Shown here in pieces: positions 12,439 through 24,600 of a stretch of DNA of 64,000 bases. A program made the translations under genes and the position numbers. The DNA lies in contig OZ059896.1 of assembly GCA_964057225.1 (NCBI GenBank), forward strand, positions 13,686,501 to 13,750,500, written 5' to 3'. Position 1 is the stretch's first letter. The number at the start of each line of letters is the position of its first letter. The stretch comes from Auanema rhodensis. Lineage: Eukaryota > Nematoda > Chromadorea > Rhabditida > Rhabditidae. The notes under the pieces are model-generated. The model did not search any database and was not told the DNA's origin. It worked only from the letters and a program-made list of their open reading frames with translations.

Positions 12439-14955
12439 ATGGTACCTGACATCAAGGTAAGATTTTGTACTCCAATTTTTATAAATATAAAGTACTTAAA
12501 GATTGTACCCTTAGGAGCTGGCCAGGATGTAGGAAGATCTTGCATTTTGGTGTCTATAGGTGGCCGAAATGTAATGTTAGATTGTGGTATGCATATGGGT
12601 TACCAAGATGAAAGACGCTTTCCTGATTTTTCGTGCGTTTCTATATGTGTTAATTATCTAAGAAGAACTTTGCTCCAGATATATCGGTGGTGGTGGAAAT
12701 TTGAATGACTACTTGGATTGTGTTATTATTTCTCATTTCCATTTAGACCATTGTGGTTCTCTTCCTCATATGAGCGAAATAGTTGGCTTTGATGGCCCTA
12801 TTTTCATGACTCATCCCACGAAAGCTATTGCTCCTGTTCTTCTTGTACATAATTTCTTATTATCATATTTAATTTCATTACATTCAGGAAGATTATAGAA
12901 AAGTTCAAACTGAATTCCGAGGAGATACCAATTTCTTCACATCAGCTCATATTAAAGCTTGTATGAAAAAAGTATTTTTTTTCAATTTTCCTACTTTTAA
13001 AAATTAAAACATTCTTTAAGGTAGTCGCACTTAATCTTCATGAAACCTACGAAGTTGATAGTGAACTTTCAATTAGAGCTTTTTATGCTGGACATGTTCT
13101 GGGTGCTGCTATGTTTGAAGTTCGTGTTGGATCCCAAAGTGTTCTTTACACAGGTTTTTCTAATTTCGCATGATTTTCTCATGAAATTATTAACATAGGT
13201 GATTATAATATGACACCAGATCGACATCTGGGTGCCGCTCGAGTATTACCCGGCTTGAAGCCTGATGTTTTAATTTCTGAATCTACATATGCTACAACAA
13301 TTCGTGATTCAAAAAGAGCAAGAGAAAGAGATTTTTTGAAAAAGATTCACGATAGAGTTCAGAGTGGGGGAAAAGTAAGTTTGTAATCTAAGTTTTTGTG
13401 AAAGTTTATAAATTCTTCAGGTGCTGATTCCAGTTTTTGCACTGGGAAGAGCTCAAGAGTTATGTATATTACTAGAATCATATTGGGAACGTATGGATTT
13501 GAAAGTTCCTATCTATTTTTCTCAAGGATTAGCAGAGAGAGCAAATCAGGTTTATATCAAATAAATATAATATTTAAAATAGTTGTTTTAGTACTATAGG
13601 CTATTTATCAATTGGACAAATGAAAAAATTAAACACACCTTTGTTGAAAGAAATATGTTTGATTTTACTCATATTAAGCCAATGGAGAAAAATTATGAAG
13701 ATCTACCTGGAGCTATGGTACTTTTCTCCACACCAGGTAAATTATTTTTTGTTTTATTTATTTTTTCTATTGCTTCTGTTTTAGGTATGCTTCACGGTGG
13801 ACAATCGTTAAAAGTTTTCAAAAAATGGTGTGGTGATTCAAAAAATATGATTATTATGCCAGGTGATTCATCTTTTTCGTGTTTCATCTAAAAGCTTTCC
13901 TTTCAAGGATTCTGTGTTGCTGGAACTGTTGGAGCTAAAGTTATCGGTGGAATGAAGAAGATTGAAATTGAAAACAAAATGGTTTGTATATCTTTAGCTT
14001 ATCCAGTTGTTCCCTTTTATAGTATGAAATTAATCTTGGAGTTGAGTATATGTCCTTCAGTGCTCATGCTGATGCTAAGGGAATCATGCAGGTTTTTAAT
14101 GCTTTATATGTTTTGCCTCATTATGTTTTAAAGTTAATACGTGATTGCTCACCCCGGAGTGTAATGTTTGTACATGGAGAAGCAGCCAAAATGGAGTTCT
14201 TAAAAGAAAAAGTTATTAAGGTTTGTTGACTTTAATGTACTTTTGAAGTGAACTTTGGTTATAGGAGTTCAATCTACCTGTTTATATGCCTGCTAATGGT
14301 GAAACTGTTAGTATTCCTGGTATAGCTTCTGTTGACATTGATGTAAGACCATATATATATGGTTACCAAAGAATGTTTAATTCTGTTTCAGGTCCCGTGG
14401 GATATCATACAGAGAAGCATTGAATTAGATCCAACACCTGCAAAAAAACATTGTCCGTTTTCAGCTTGTTTATTAGTTGATAAGCAGGTAGGTAGTCTAT
14501 CAATATCTATCAGTATTATTTCTTTATTAATAACAATCTGTCTCTTATAAATTATTTTGCTAGACGGGTCCCGAAGTGGTTACATGTGAAAGTGCCGCTA
14601 AAAAATTGAATTTACCATTACATTATATATCGTTTTCCCATACGATACCGTGTAAAAAGTCTCTGCAATGGGAAAAAATGCTTGAGAAATTAATGGTTTT
14701 AGATCATAAAGCTCAGTTAAAGCAGGTATGTTAACACTTATAATACTTTATAAAGTTGTAATAAATGATTTAGGATGGTATTGAGATGTTCCATGGAGAA
14801 GTAGCTATTATGCGAGTATCAAAGAATAGAGCAGAGGTATACATTTTTTCTTTCCTTTTCTCTCACACATGTTGTAGATTGAATTGATCTGGGATGAATG
14901 TAGAGAAGCATGGCAGCCCCAGATTCTATCGATTATCGAAGAAACCATGAAGTAA
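12439..14955 (+). CDS. ints-11: Integrator complex subunit 11, metallo-beta-lactamase/beta-CASP RNA endonuclease
   Basis: Catalytic subunit that cleaves nascent snRNA and other RNA polymerase II transcripts in the nucleus, as part of Integrator with INTS9. The start is MVPDIK, with an intron directly after it, then [16 protein letters not shown] and [11 protein letters not shown]. The metal-binding HFHLDHCG motif is at about 12733-12756. Later landmarks, near-identical to animal INTS11, are EDYRK and [82 protein letters not shown], and [20 protein letters not shown] with [11 protein letters not shown]. The C-terminal region (from about 14380) is more divergent, as is usual in the family. Length, near 600 residues, fits. 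At the end ATGAAGTAA gives a stop at 14955, but AA|GTAAGC could also be a splice donor adding a few residues. It appears to be the first gene of an operon with the LRAT-domain gene. Confidence 0.95.
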
Positions 14956-15032
14956 GCACGATCTATAATAATATTGATCTCAATGTAAAAACAAAGCCGG
15001 TGATCGATAAATTTTAAATTTTAGTACTTTTC

Positions 15033-15143
15033 AATAAATTTCTAATGTTGTTTATTTATTTCATTTCTAATATTTTGTTGTTTAAACGATATAATACTTA
15101 TTGTTGTTTGTTTGCTCATTTTCGAGTATCTATTTCATTTAGC
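15033..15143 (+). promoter_or_regulatory. intercistronic poly(A) signal and probable trans-splice acceptor
   Basis: AATAAA at 15033-15038 follows the INTS11 stop, and a pyrimidine-rich TTTAG at about 15138-15142 stands one base before the next ATG. The roughly 105-bp spacing is the standard layout of nematode operons, where the downstream gene receives SL2-type leader RNA. Confidence 0.55.
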
Positions 15144-16138
15144 ATGATTGGGGGTCGTTTGGTGACTGAGTACCTGCCATATGAGGATGTTGTTCCGTTA
15201 TTGGAACCTGGAGATCTTATTGAATTTCAAAGAACAGTTAACATCACTGGTTATGAATCTGCAATTTATAATGTAATTTTTTTCTATCGTATGGTCTCGA
15301 ATATTTGGCTTTCAGCATTGGGCATTATATATAGGCTATATAGAGAATGAGTATAGAGTGATTCACATATCTGGAACTGATGGAGATTTTATTAGGCTTT
15401 CTGGAGAAAATCGGGTTAAAGATTCACTTCTTGTGATGACAAAGCTAAGTGGCGGATCAGATGCAGCGGTATTCAATCTTTTATTTTCTTAGTTTAGCTG
15501 AACATCTAGGTTCGTTGCGATAAACTGTCGGAAGTCTCCTCAAACGACAAAATTCGTATCAATAACTCATTAGATGAAACTCATCGAGCATTCCCCTCAC
15601 CAATTATTATTGAAAGAGCTACTCATAAGGTAACATCTACCAAAAAAAAAGTTTGATATTGAATACTACTGTTTATTTTAATAAAACCGCTCTGTGTGGA
15701 AAAAAAAGACAATGGTCTGCGTCATTAGCATATTATGTCTCGATGGAGACGCGTAATGAGCTTCCCACGTTTTTTAATGATTATATATATCCATAGTTCT
15801 AAAAATAGTTTTTTTTAGCTTGGAGAGCGAAATTATAACGTGGTATTTAATAATTGCGAGCATTTTGTCAAATGGTGCAGATACGGTAACAGAATCAGTT
15901 CCCAGGTAAGTGTTGCTCGATTTTGCGTCCCCCTTATTTTTTTTTGCAACAATACCTTCTTGGTTGATTATCTCAGGCTGTGATGGCGAAAAGCATGATC
16001 TTGAGTTCTGTGCTCGCGTTGGGCGTCAATCCTGTTATGGCTGTGGGAGTCGGAATAGCTTTCGCAGCTACATCACACAAATTATCTCGTTTCATGAACC
16101 GCACTTTCGGTTCACGAAGAAGCTTCTCTCTTTTTTGA
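15144..16138 (+). CDS. LRAT-domain (HRASLS/PLAAT-like) protein
   Basis: Five exons from ATG 15144 (MIGGRLVTEYLPYEDVV) to TGA 16136-16138. The LRAT/NlpC-P60-type fold is clear: LEPGDLIEFQR opens the domain. The catalytic His lies in HWALYIGY, directly after the intron at about 15273. After a spacer rich in charged residues comes ERATHKLGERNYNVVF, and then the catalytic NCEHFVKWCRYG near 15856-15891. The C-terminus, encoded by its own exon, is a small-residue hydrophobic stretch (SSVLALGVNPVMAVGVGIAF), a probable membrane anchor as in PLAAT enzymes. Vertebrate members are phospholipase A/acyltransferases or lecithin-retinol acyltransferase; nematode members include morphogenesis proteins with lost activity, so activity cannot be assumed. 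Here both His and Cys are kept. It is probably co-transcribed with INTS11. Confidence 0.87.
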
Positions 16139-18488
16139 AGCTGCTTTGAAAAAAATGTCGTCAAGTTTTTTTTGCAGATGCTCTGTTTGCATGTATAAAT
16201 TTCTGTTGTAAATAGTGTCAATTCTCGAAGAACTGATTTTTTTATTGTTACTTATTACTTATATACTTATAGCTATATAATAGTTTAAATTAATCTAGGA
16301 AACATTACGTTTTGTTTTATTTTGTTTTCTCTTTCCTTTGTATTAAATTGGCTTAATGAAATGAATAGAGTGACTGTGTAATTCCCTTGTATATGCCACG
16401 TTATAAAATAAAAAAGTAAAGTTATATGTATTTGTTCATGTATACAACCCCTTTTACATACAACGAAATAAAATATTTCTAGTTTAGGTATAATCCAGTT
16501 ATATATCATACCCATGGGTCATTATCATGAAAAGTCGTTCGTGAAGAGAATAGTAAACAACTTCCGATTTGGAGGTTCGGTTTCGGTTTGTCGTTCAATC
16601 TTCAATGATTTTGAAAGAAGCCCCAAAGAAAATGAAGGTAGTTGTGCGCCTCTTCGTCAACTTTTTGTCATTCATCGTTTCGCTCCAGCAACGATTCCCA
16701 GGCTTTAGCTGAAGTTTTTTCCGAAACGAAATTAAAGTCGTATCGTTCGTGAATGATGTATGCAATTTGCGTTCGACCTCAGCTCATCCTAATAATGTTT
16801 CGTTTTATTAAGTAAAGAAGAAGTTAATTGTGAGAACCTTTGGCTTTTTGGAATTACTTCCGTAAATTATCTGGAAATTATTTAATTATATTCATATAAT
16901 TACTAATAATATTGATATGATGAGCTTGAGCCAGACACATGAAACTATTAAAGCTGCAGCTTTCATATTTTTAGATTTTTCTCTCTTAAGTTTGGTTGTG
17001 TGTGCGTCATAACAAACATCGGAAGAAGTCTAAAGCTTTTCTTGGTGTTTGTGACAACTTTGATAATTCTTCAAGTAAATGGCACAACATTGTTCACATC
17101 TAATTGTACAAGATTCAGAAAATTCTCTTCGATTTCCAAATTGTTGTGAGTATTTTTGACGGAAATTTGATTGTATTCAGGTTAGAAGTCGTTAAAACTG
17201 ATATAAGCTTGAACGTTAATTCAAATTTATAATGCTTAAATCATAAATATCGTATTAATATCTGAGATTTTACGATATTGTCAGTCATTTTTTGAAATCT
17301 TTTTATAGAACAAACAATCTGTGATGATGATTTACTTCCTTATTGAAAATTCGTCAAATTAACTCAATTTTTGTGTTTTTCTGTAAAACACAAAATTTTC
17401 ACTATAAATGATTGTGTTTTTTAATTTTTGAACTAAAAATTTTTGAATGTTTTTTTATGTCTTACTTACTTAATAAAGAAGGATTTTGGATGTATTGTAT
17501 GTATGCTTTCAGCTTTTCATCGGAGAGATAAAAAGAAAAAAAACAAATTTTATCTGAAAATTGCGAAATTTTACTTTTTGAATTGCAATGCTGTTTCAAA
17601 TATTATATCCAAATTCAAGTTTTAAAGCAAACGAATAAGCTACTATAAATAGTATAAAGTTCTTAAAGCTTTACTTATTTATCATCTTTTGAAATCTTTG
17701 TTTAATGTCCATTGGGATAATATTTTTAAAAATTCAAAATTATTATCTGATCATCAATTATTCATCTACTTTCAAAGTCCATTTCCTCATTTTTAACCAA
17801 AGAAAAAAGAAAATATACTAGATAATATAATAGATATTTAATTTGTAACTATAAACATATCTAAATATATAAAGATATATATAGATATATTACAAAATGC
17901 ATTAAATTAAAGGTTTTTTTACTCTGTTTTCCTAAAGTCAATGGAAAGCCACTTTTCATAAAGTTATACTCCCTTTCCAGCTTTCTCTTTTCCTCCTCTT
18001 CCTCCTCTTTCCTGCCCCATAGATTGTATGCAATTTTTTATTTTTATTTAACAAAAAATAAGAAAAAAAAGAAAACGTTTTTCTCCATATCAAAAAGAAG
18101 GAAGTAGCTGTTGTATGTAGCTGACTAACTGCATTTGACTTTTCTTTTCTTACGTTTCTGGATGCTTGTGAAGCTTGAAGACAAAAATGATGCAAGTTCG
18201 ACCTCATTAGACAATAATTATGCAAATGAAGCAATCTTGTAGTTGGATTGTTCTGTTTTTCATATAATCTGAACATTGCTTCCAACGATGAAAACAAAAA
18301 AAAAAGAAGAAATTAAGGCGTTTCTGATAGAGCCACTAACAGTTGTTGTACATCGACTACACCTTTATATGTAACTTCAAATATTTTTCTAATTTTAAAA
18401 TAAAATTACTTTAATAATATTTTTTTCTTATAATTTATACATATTTCTCTGAATATTTTTAATATAATATGTTTTTTATTTTATTTAG
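16139..18488. other. non-coding, nothing firmly recognised
   Basis: A slightly GC-richer patch at 16510-16740 carries an unsupported 64-codon frame and a 26-codon ATG-initiated frame; it could be a promoter or a first exon. The rest is AT-rich with no coding, RNA or repeat structure that I can defend. Confidence 0.45.
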
Positions 18489-18679
18489 TTTGTCAATTGT
18501 TTTTAATGTTAGGTATTGCTTGTTCAATGACAACATATATTAGTTGTAGAAATACGGTAGTTCTTGATAATTGATGAAAATATTTTTATTTAGGAACATT
18601 AAGCTATGCAGTTATATATAAATTAAAATTATTTGTTGAAAGTGAGTCAGTTCAATTACGATTTTTGATTAAAAATTGA
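18489..18679 (+). CDS. possible two-exon micro-protein or gene remnant
   Basis: Two adjacent open stretches join in phase across a 37-bp intron-like gap (18557 GTAGTT to TTATTTAG at 18593). The joined frame, from an internal ATG at about 18504, reads MLGIACSMTTYISCRNT and then GTLSYAVIYKLKLFVE, and ends with a polar tail at a TGA (18677-18679), about 45 residues. An acceptor-like TTATTTAG at 18481-18488 precedes it, so an upstream exon may exist. The hydrophobic pattern would suit a short membrane protein or the last exons of a decayed gene. I recognise no family, and chance is a real possibility in DNA this AT-rich. Confidence 0.22.
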
Positions 18680-19222
18680 AGAAGCAAGTTGGTGTCTTTG
18701 TGAAAGTCCATAGCAACTTATTCTGAACCCGCTAATAGTTTGAAGTAATCGACAGCACTTTATAATCAAAAATAATTTGGAGTTGGGTTCTTCTTTATTT
18801 TTTTTTGGAACTTTTGATCTTCTTCTCAACATCTTTAACCCGTTTTATTGTTTTATTCCTCCATTAAATTCACTTTACTTTGAAGTTTCAAAAACAAATG
18901 TTATCCTACTTTAGCTTGGATTATAATCTAATTTATTTTATTTTTATTTTATTAATACATTTAATTTTCTTAAATCTTTTTTTTTCTTTTAGTAAAAAAA
19001 ATAAAAAGAAAAGAATTCAAATTAAATATTTGAACTTATTATAAATTGGATATTGGATATACATACACTGTATATATTATTTGAATTCATATAGATAAGA
19101 TGTTTTCTTGCAATTCACTTAGAACTTTACCAAAAATAGTAGTCCATTCCCTCTTTATCTAATAAGTTGTCTCTCCTTATTTCTATTATTACCTTTTACT
19201 CTGTTTTGCATTCTAGTTGAAT

Positions 19223-19276
<54 letters not shown>

Positions 19277-19278
19277 TC

Positions 19279-19377
<99 letters not shown>

Positions 19378-20783
19378 AGTCAAGTTAAAAGAATATTGAA
19401 GAGATATCAATAGAAGAAGTTCAATATATTCAATATTCTGAACTTATATTTGTCCTTAAAGCATTTTTATTTAATAGAACTTTCATCATAATATAAAATA
19501 TCTTCCTATACAAGCCAATACATCTGCTTCTACTTCGAGACATCATTTTGATGATTCTGTTTCAAAGGTGTATCACAAGCAATGATTCTCACATCTTTCT
19601 TTGAATACAAACTTATATTCACAACATCTTATATCTTATTAATCTTCAATTTTCTTACAAAAATAGTTTTTGATCGTTTACTTATGGTTTTAAAACTTCC
19701 TTCGGGAGCATCACTTACGTCTTTTTGAATAATTGTTGTCATCATCAATCCTCTCTCTTCTCTCTATCTCCTTTATTCTCTCTGTCTTTCTCTTCCTCCC
19801 CTTTCTCTCCTTTCTTAACTCTGTTGTACACATGCACACACATAGACACATACATTCTGACATTCACATACATTTCATTTTGCATTCAATCTTTTTCTTC
19901 GTTTCACAAATGCCTATTACCTTGTAATCTCAAATTTTCTCTCTCTATCTTACTTATTTTTTTCTTCATCTTTCTATTATATTCTCTTATTCATTACATC
20001 TAGCTGTACTCTCTGATATTCTATTATCTATCTTATTCCCTCTTAGTACCTTTTACATCTGGTATAGAATTTAACATCAGTTATAATTTCATACTAACTA
20101 TAACAAATGTTTTTAAATGATTTCTTTTCCTAATCTAGCTCATTTTTTTTGCTTTTGCTCTTTGATATCATGAGCTAATAGTGCATTACAAGCATTTTTT
20201 GATGTTTTCCCTTGAACAAAGAACGAAAGAGGCTTGCCCAGCCCATCACTCTCCCCCTAACTCTCTTCATATACCTTCCATCTTTTGCTTTTCCACTGTC
20301 TTCCTCTCACTTACGACTAATAAAAATTATTATTCGTTACGTTAAGTTACACGAGCAAACCATCTGGTTCAGCTCTTCCATCCTTAATTTTCAATTTTAA
20401 ATACTTAGAAAGAACATTCTTCTCTCTATAAATCTTTTCAATTCTTTTGAGTTTTGTTCCAACTTCTCCTTGTTTTCGCCTATTAATATTAAAATAGAAA
20501 AATATATCAAAAAAGAAAGCTTTTTTTCATCTTCAGCATAGCCTCTTCACTCCCTCTCCCACCCGGGAAATAGAAACATGATACCAAACTCTTAGGCACG
20601 ATTTCCGAGCTGGAAAAAAAAACCTTCAGGTTCCGATATACATAACAAAATTTGTATTTTTCTAATATCATATTTAGTATATAAGACCGTTTATCCAATA
20701 ATGAAATTGATCGAAAAAGCCACGATCAATTAATTAATTAAGAAATGTTCATATATCTTTAACTGAACGTATATATGTATATA
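18680..20783. other. pyrimidine-rich non-coding DNA
   Basis: Apart from the (CT)n array, this stretch is T/C-rich on the plus strand (for example 19740-20040 and 20240-20300). No gene is supported. Confidence 0.5.
19223..19377 (+). repeat. (CT)n microsatellite, about 155 bp
   Basis: Long TC dinucleotide array broken by a few TTT steps. Open frames across it are only Ser-Leu or Arg-Glu repeats and are not genes. Confidence 0.97.
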
Positions 20784-21481
20784 CAGTCCTGTGCAAAAAA
20801 CCTCGGACAAAAATATCTTAGAGGCCCCAGAAACCCCTTCAAACTACAAAAAAATTTTTTTTTTAAATTTCATAAGTTTCGTAAAGTCACATAGTATATA
20901 TTCAGTCAAAATATATGTCAATATAACTAAAACTGATTTCAATATTTTTTCTAAATTTATAAGGAAATTTAGTGTTTTTTGACTATTTTGAATAATCCTT
21001 CTTAATATAACAAAATTTGAGATTACGAACATGTTAATTCATTAAAAATATTTTAAAATGATTCTAAGCACAAAACTCGATCAATAACTAAGTTTTTCCT
21101 ATGGCATAGCTTCAAACAAGTAAGCTTCAGCATCTGAATCTTACTGAATATCTATGAAGAGAACTTGGTTAACATACAACCAAATTCTCCCGTTTAAAAG
21201 AAAAATAGACGTTTAGTGTACTCCTAACATTCTATCAAAAGATTATTTCTGAAGTTTTGATGAAACTTCTGAAATTCAAGAAAGAAGACTTCTAGCAGTT
21301 TATGAAAATTTCGGAGACTCCAAAAAATACTTTTAAACATGATTTTTAAAATTTTAAAGATTTTTTCTGAATTCATTATCGTTTTTTAACACTCAAAATG
21401 TATTTTTTCTGATTTTTTGTAGTTTGTCTGAGAAGGTATAAGGGATTCTAAAAGTTGTCCGAGGTTTTTTGCACATGACTG
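20784..21481. mobile_element. Tc1/mariner-type MITE, 698 bp
   Basis: The ends are inverted repeats. The left end starts CAGTCCTGTGCAAAAAACCT and the reverse complement of the right end starts CAGTCATGTGCAAAAAACCT; the match continues through CGGACAA, 26 of 27 identical. A more diverged inner part of the inverted repeat extends to about 75 bp (CAAACTACAAAAAA on the left, matched near 21413-21430). TA dinucleotides flank both ends (20782-20783 and 21482-21483), the target-site duplication of this superfamily. The interior is AT-rich with no transposase frame, so it is non-autonomous and was presumably moved by a transposase encoded elsewhere. Confidence 0.85.
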
Positions 21482-21545
21482 TATATGAACGATACATTAC
21501 ACGTAAATGCATATGTACTCACATACCATTAACCTCTTACCACCT

Positions 21546-21546
21546 T

Positions 21547-21603
<57 letters not shown>

Positions 21604-21620
21604 TTCTTTCTTTCTCTCTT
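21546..21620 (+). repeat. (CT)n microsatellite
   Basis: TC array with one TA step, grading into T-rich DNA. It begins about 65 bp after the MITE end. Confidence 0.95.
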
Positions 21621-24600
21621 TTTCGTAAAGACCTTTTTTGTTTTTCTTCCTCATTTAGTTGTTCACACTATTTTGTGGTCTTTACGAGAAAAACGAAGAA
21701 GATGCAGGACGAGATGAACTGGCAAGAACACAGAAGCCAGAAGCCATGCTCATTATGCTCTAACAACTTACAGAGAGTATTCATTTTCATCTTTTTTTTT
21801 CCTTCGGTTTATTTGGTTTTTCTAACCTCTATTCTCATTTGTATATCCTCATTTTCACTTATGTATATCCGACAATCCTTTTCCACATCATCCTCTGCTT
21901 CTTCGTTTTCTCGTTCATCATTATCTTCATCTTCTCTTTGATTTTGCAGTTCTTTTTCAGGTCATTTAAATAATTTTATTCTTTCTTTTTTCCCGTTTTC
22001 CTTCCTCTGCTTACTCTTCATTTCGTCGTCTGTTGCTGTATCATCCAAAATATTTTTGGATAGCTTTTCGCATTCACAAATCTAGGAATATACGAAAATT
22101 CTATGACTGATACAGATAAACAAAACGTTTTCCTACGCATATATTCTATATTGTTCTATATTATCACATTTATCTTATCTTATATGCTAATTAACGTGTA
22201 ATTTTACGTGTACGTCACAAGTACTATATCATGCATTACGTCAACGATTAATCATTTTTAATTTATAATTTCAAGATTAGCGGTTGCATATCAATTTTTT
22301 TCTTTTTTTTTTCATTTCTTTCATTTTTCATATTTGTTACTTTTTTTCAATTAACATAAATCACTTTATACTTTTAGAAAGATCTAATGTACTGAAAATG
22401 CTATTATACTAATGTGTTATTCAGTTATTGGACTGTAAAATCATTTAATGACGTTTTGTAATTCTTCTTTTTTTTTCTTCTTCGTCTTCTTCTTGCTTCA
22501 TCGAATAAGTGAGTTGAAGATGTTACAACTGAACTATCTTTTTTTCCTGCTTCTCATTCGGATTTCTCCATTCTCATTACTTAATCTCAAAACCTTTGTT
22601 CCAAAACAAGATCAGGAAATAGCATCTTAACTTGAAGCTGTCTCAATTACATTAATTAAATTGTATTTTTGATTTAATATATCGTTTCATCACTTCCATT
22701 AAACTGTGCCATCGTATAGATCTTGAACAAATAGTTCTATTTGACTTTTAATCCTAATTTCATGAGATTAATTTGATTCAAAAAGAAAAACAAACTATGA
22801 AATTTATTTTTTCTTTCATTTTGTCATTTCCTTAGCTTAACGTCTTATCCCGTATTGTACTCTCCCACCAAAAAATGAATTCATAGACACATTTTCCTTC
22901 AACGCTATATAATTTTCGGGGCGTTTATAGGTTAAGCATGAGAGATGAATGCTGAGAGATGTGCATAGGAAATTGCTCTGGGAACGTTTTCTTCTTCATT
23001 TCAAGATTTTCAGTCATTTAGTCATATTTGAATGTATTGTGATAGTTGATGGTGATTGAAGTTGGAAGGAACATTGAACCGCTACTTATAGCCTCGTGAT
23101 TGTGAAGTCATTCATAAGCCCTTGCAGCTGTCTTTTCGGCGTTTCCGCATATAGATTTCGGTTTTTATGAAAAGAAAAAAAGATTTCACTAAAGACATGA
23201 CTATGAATATCATCTAATCTTTAGAAATATACGCTTTTAAATTTGATAGGAAATTCTGTTAAACGTTAGCATCAGCCTTCTGTTTTTCCTTAAAGAATGA
23301 GATTATTCAAAACAATTTTAATATTCACCTAACAATCCAAAATTCATCTTTCTTTTTTTTTGGATTAATCTTGACAATTGCCTCATGGAATTAAAAGAAA
23401 TTTTCGAAGACAGGGAAGAAATAAAGATAATCTATCATCTGTTCATTATGTTCTGAATTTTGTTTTCTCAAACTTTTCTTCCATGAAGTTGATTATTGAC
23501 ATATTATTATTATAAATGCTGTGTCCCGTCAGAGAGATAACGAATTTGCAAGAAAAAAAGTAAAAAAAAACGAAATACGTACATTCTTCCTCACATCTCA
23601 AAAGGCGAATTTAGTTTGATTTCTGGTCTATCTACTTTCTTTGAAGTTCTTGTATTCGTTTTTAAGAAGTCACTTCTTTCTACCTCCTCCTCCTACTCCT
23701 TAGACATCGTATCCTCACCCCCCCCCTTTCCCTCTCTATCTTTTTTCCTCTCTCTATCTCTCTCTCCTTCTTTCTCTCTTTTTCTTCTATTATATCTCTC
23801 ACTTTCTCTTTTTAGCTCTTCTTATCTATATTCGGTTAAAAATAATTTGATCATCTACGTCCACTTATCATAAGCATGTCCTTCTTTCCTTCAAAGGCAT
23901 TTCAATATATTCACATATTGAATATATAAAGCTAAAACATTTTTATCTTTCTCGATAGTTTAAACCTCGAAAACCACTTCCGTTTAGTTTCTGGTCAGTC
24001 TGAACGATTATACATACCATCATGCTGTATGTAAAGTACATCAAGAAGAAATCTAAAACTTAATTTAAAACTCGAAATTCTGAATTTCATGTAAATAAAT
24101 TCTTTCCCCATGGCCACATCAATGATTTTGAAAGATGTTGAGTACGAAAAACTTTAAATTCAACTAAATACCTTACGATTAAATCTTTTATATTTACTTA
24201 ATAGATGACAGCTGTGAAAATAAGTGACGTGATGAAAGAAAATGTGTGAAGATCTTGTTAAGACTTGCCTAGCATGAACACAATTCATTCCACCAGAGAT
24301 AAAACATGATGCTCATGTATTTGAAGCTTCTAATGCTGATGATGGTAGGAAGAAGTGAGAAAGGAAGGGTGTGCAAAAGTATAGAAAAGATCGAAGAGCG
24401 TAAGAAGGTGGTAGATAGAAAGAAAATTCAAAAAAGAGATAAAATACGCAAAAGAAGAAGGATTCAATATGTGCCTGGTCTTCAGCTATTTATCAACAAA
24501 ATGAGTCAAAAGGCAGAGAAGAAAGGAGAAAAAGTTTTCCGTATAAATCTATTTGAAATTTCGTTCATTTCAGTTTGTTCTAATTGAATCCATATGTATC

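Noticed and set aside
15640-15830. GC-containing patch in an LRAT-gene intron with partial inverted similarity (gcgtcattagc / gacgcgtaatgag)
   Set aside because: The inverted match is short and imperfect, with no target duplication or second copy in the window, so it cannot be called a mobile element.
16514-16708. KR...NNFRFGG resembling an RFamide neuropeptide
   Set aside because: There is no dibasic or GR/GK processing site after the RFG, no signal peptide, and only one copy in a short unsupported frame.
17956-18297. 113-codon minus-strand frame with Lys/Arg-rich end
   Set aside because: The composition follows the T/C-rich plus strand, and there is no motif, no introns and no neighbouring exon to connect.
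19213-19410. Open frames of Ser-Leu or Arg-Glu repeats
   Set aside because: They are translations of the (CT)n array on either strand; no start context, splice sites or complexity. The same holds for the frames at 21.5, 36.3 and 38.8 kb.
24306-24587. Basic 93-codon frame with Met/Leu-rich start resembling a secreted peptide precursor
   Set aside because: The start lacks a clean signal-peptide cleavage site and small-residue pattern, and the basic run reflects local purine richness. Not enough to call.
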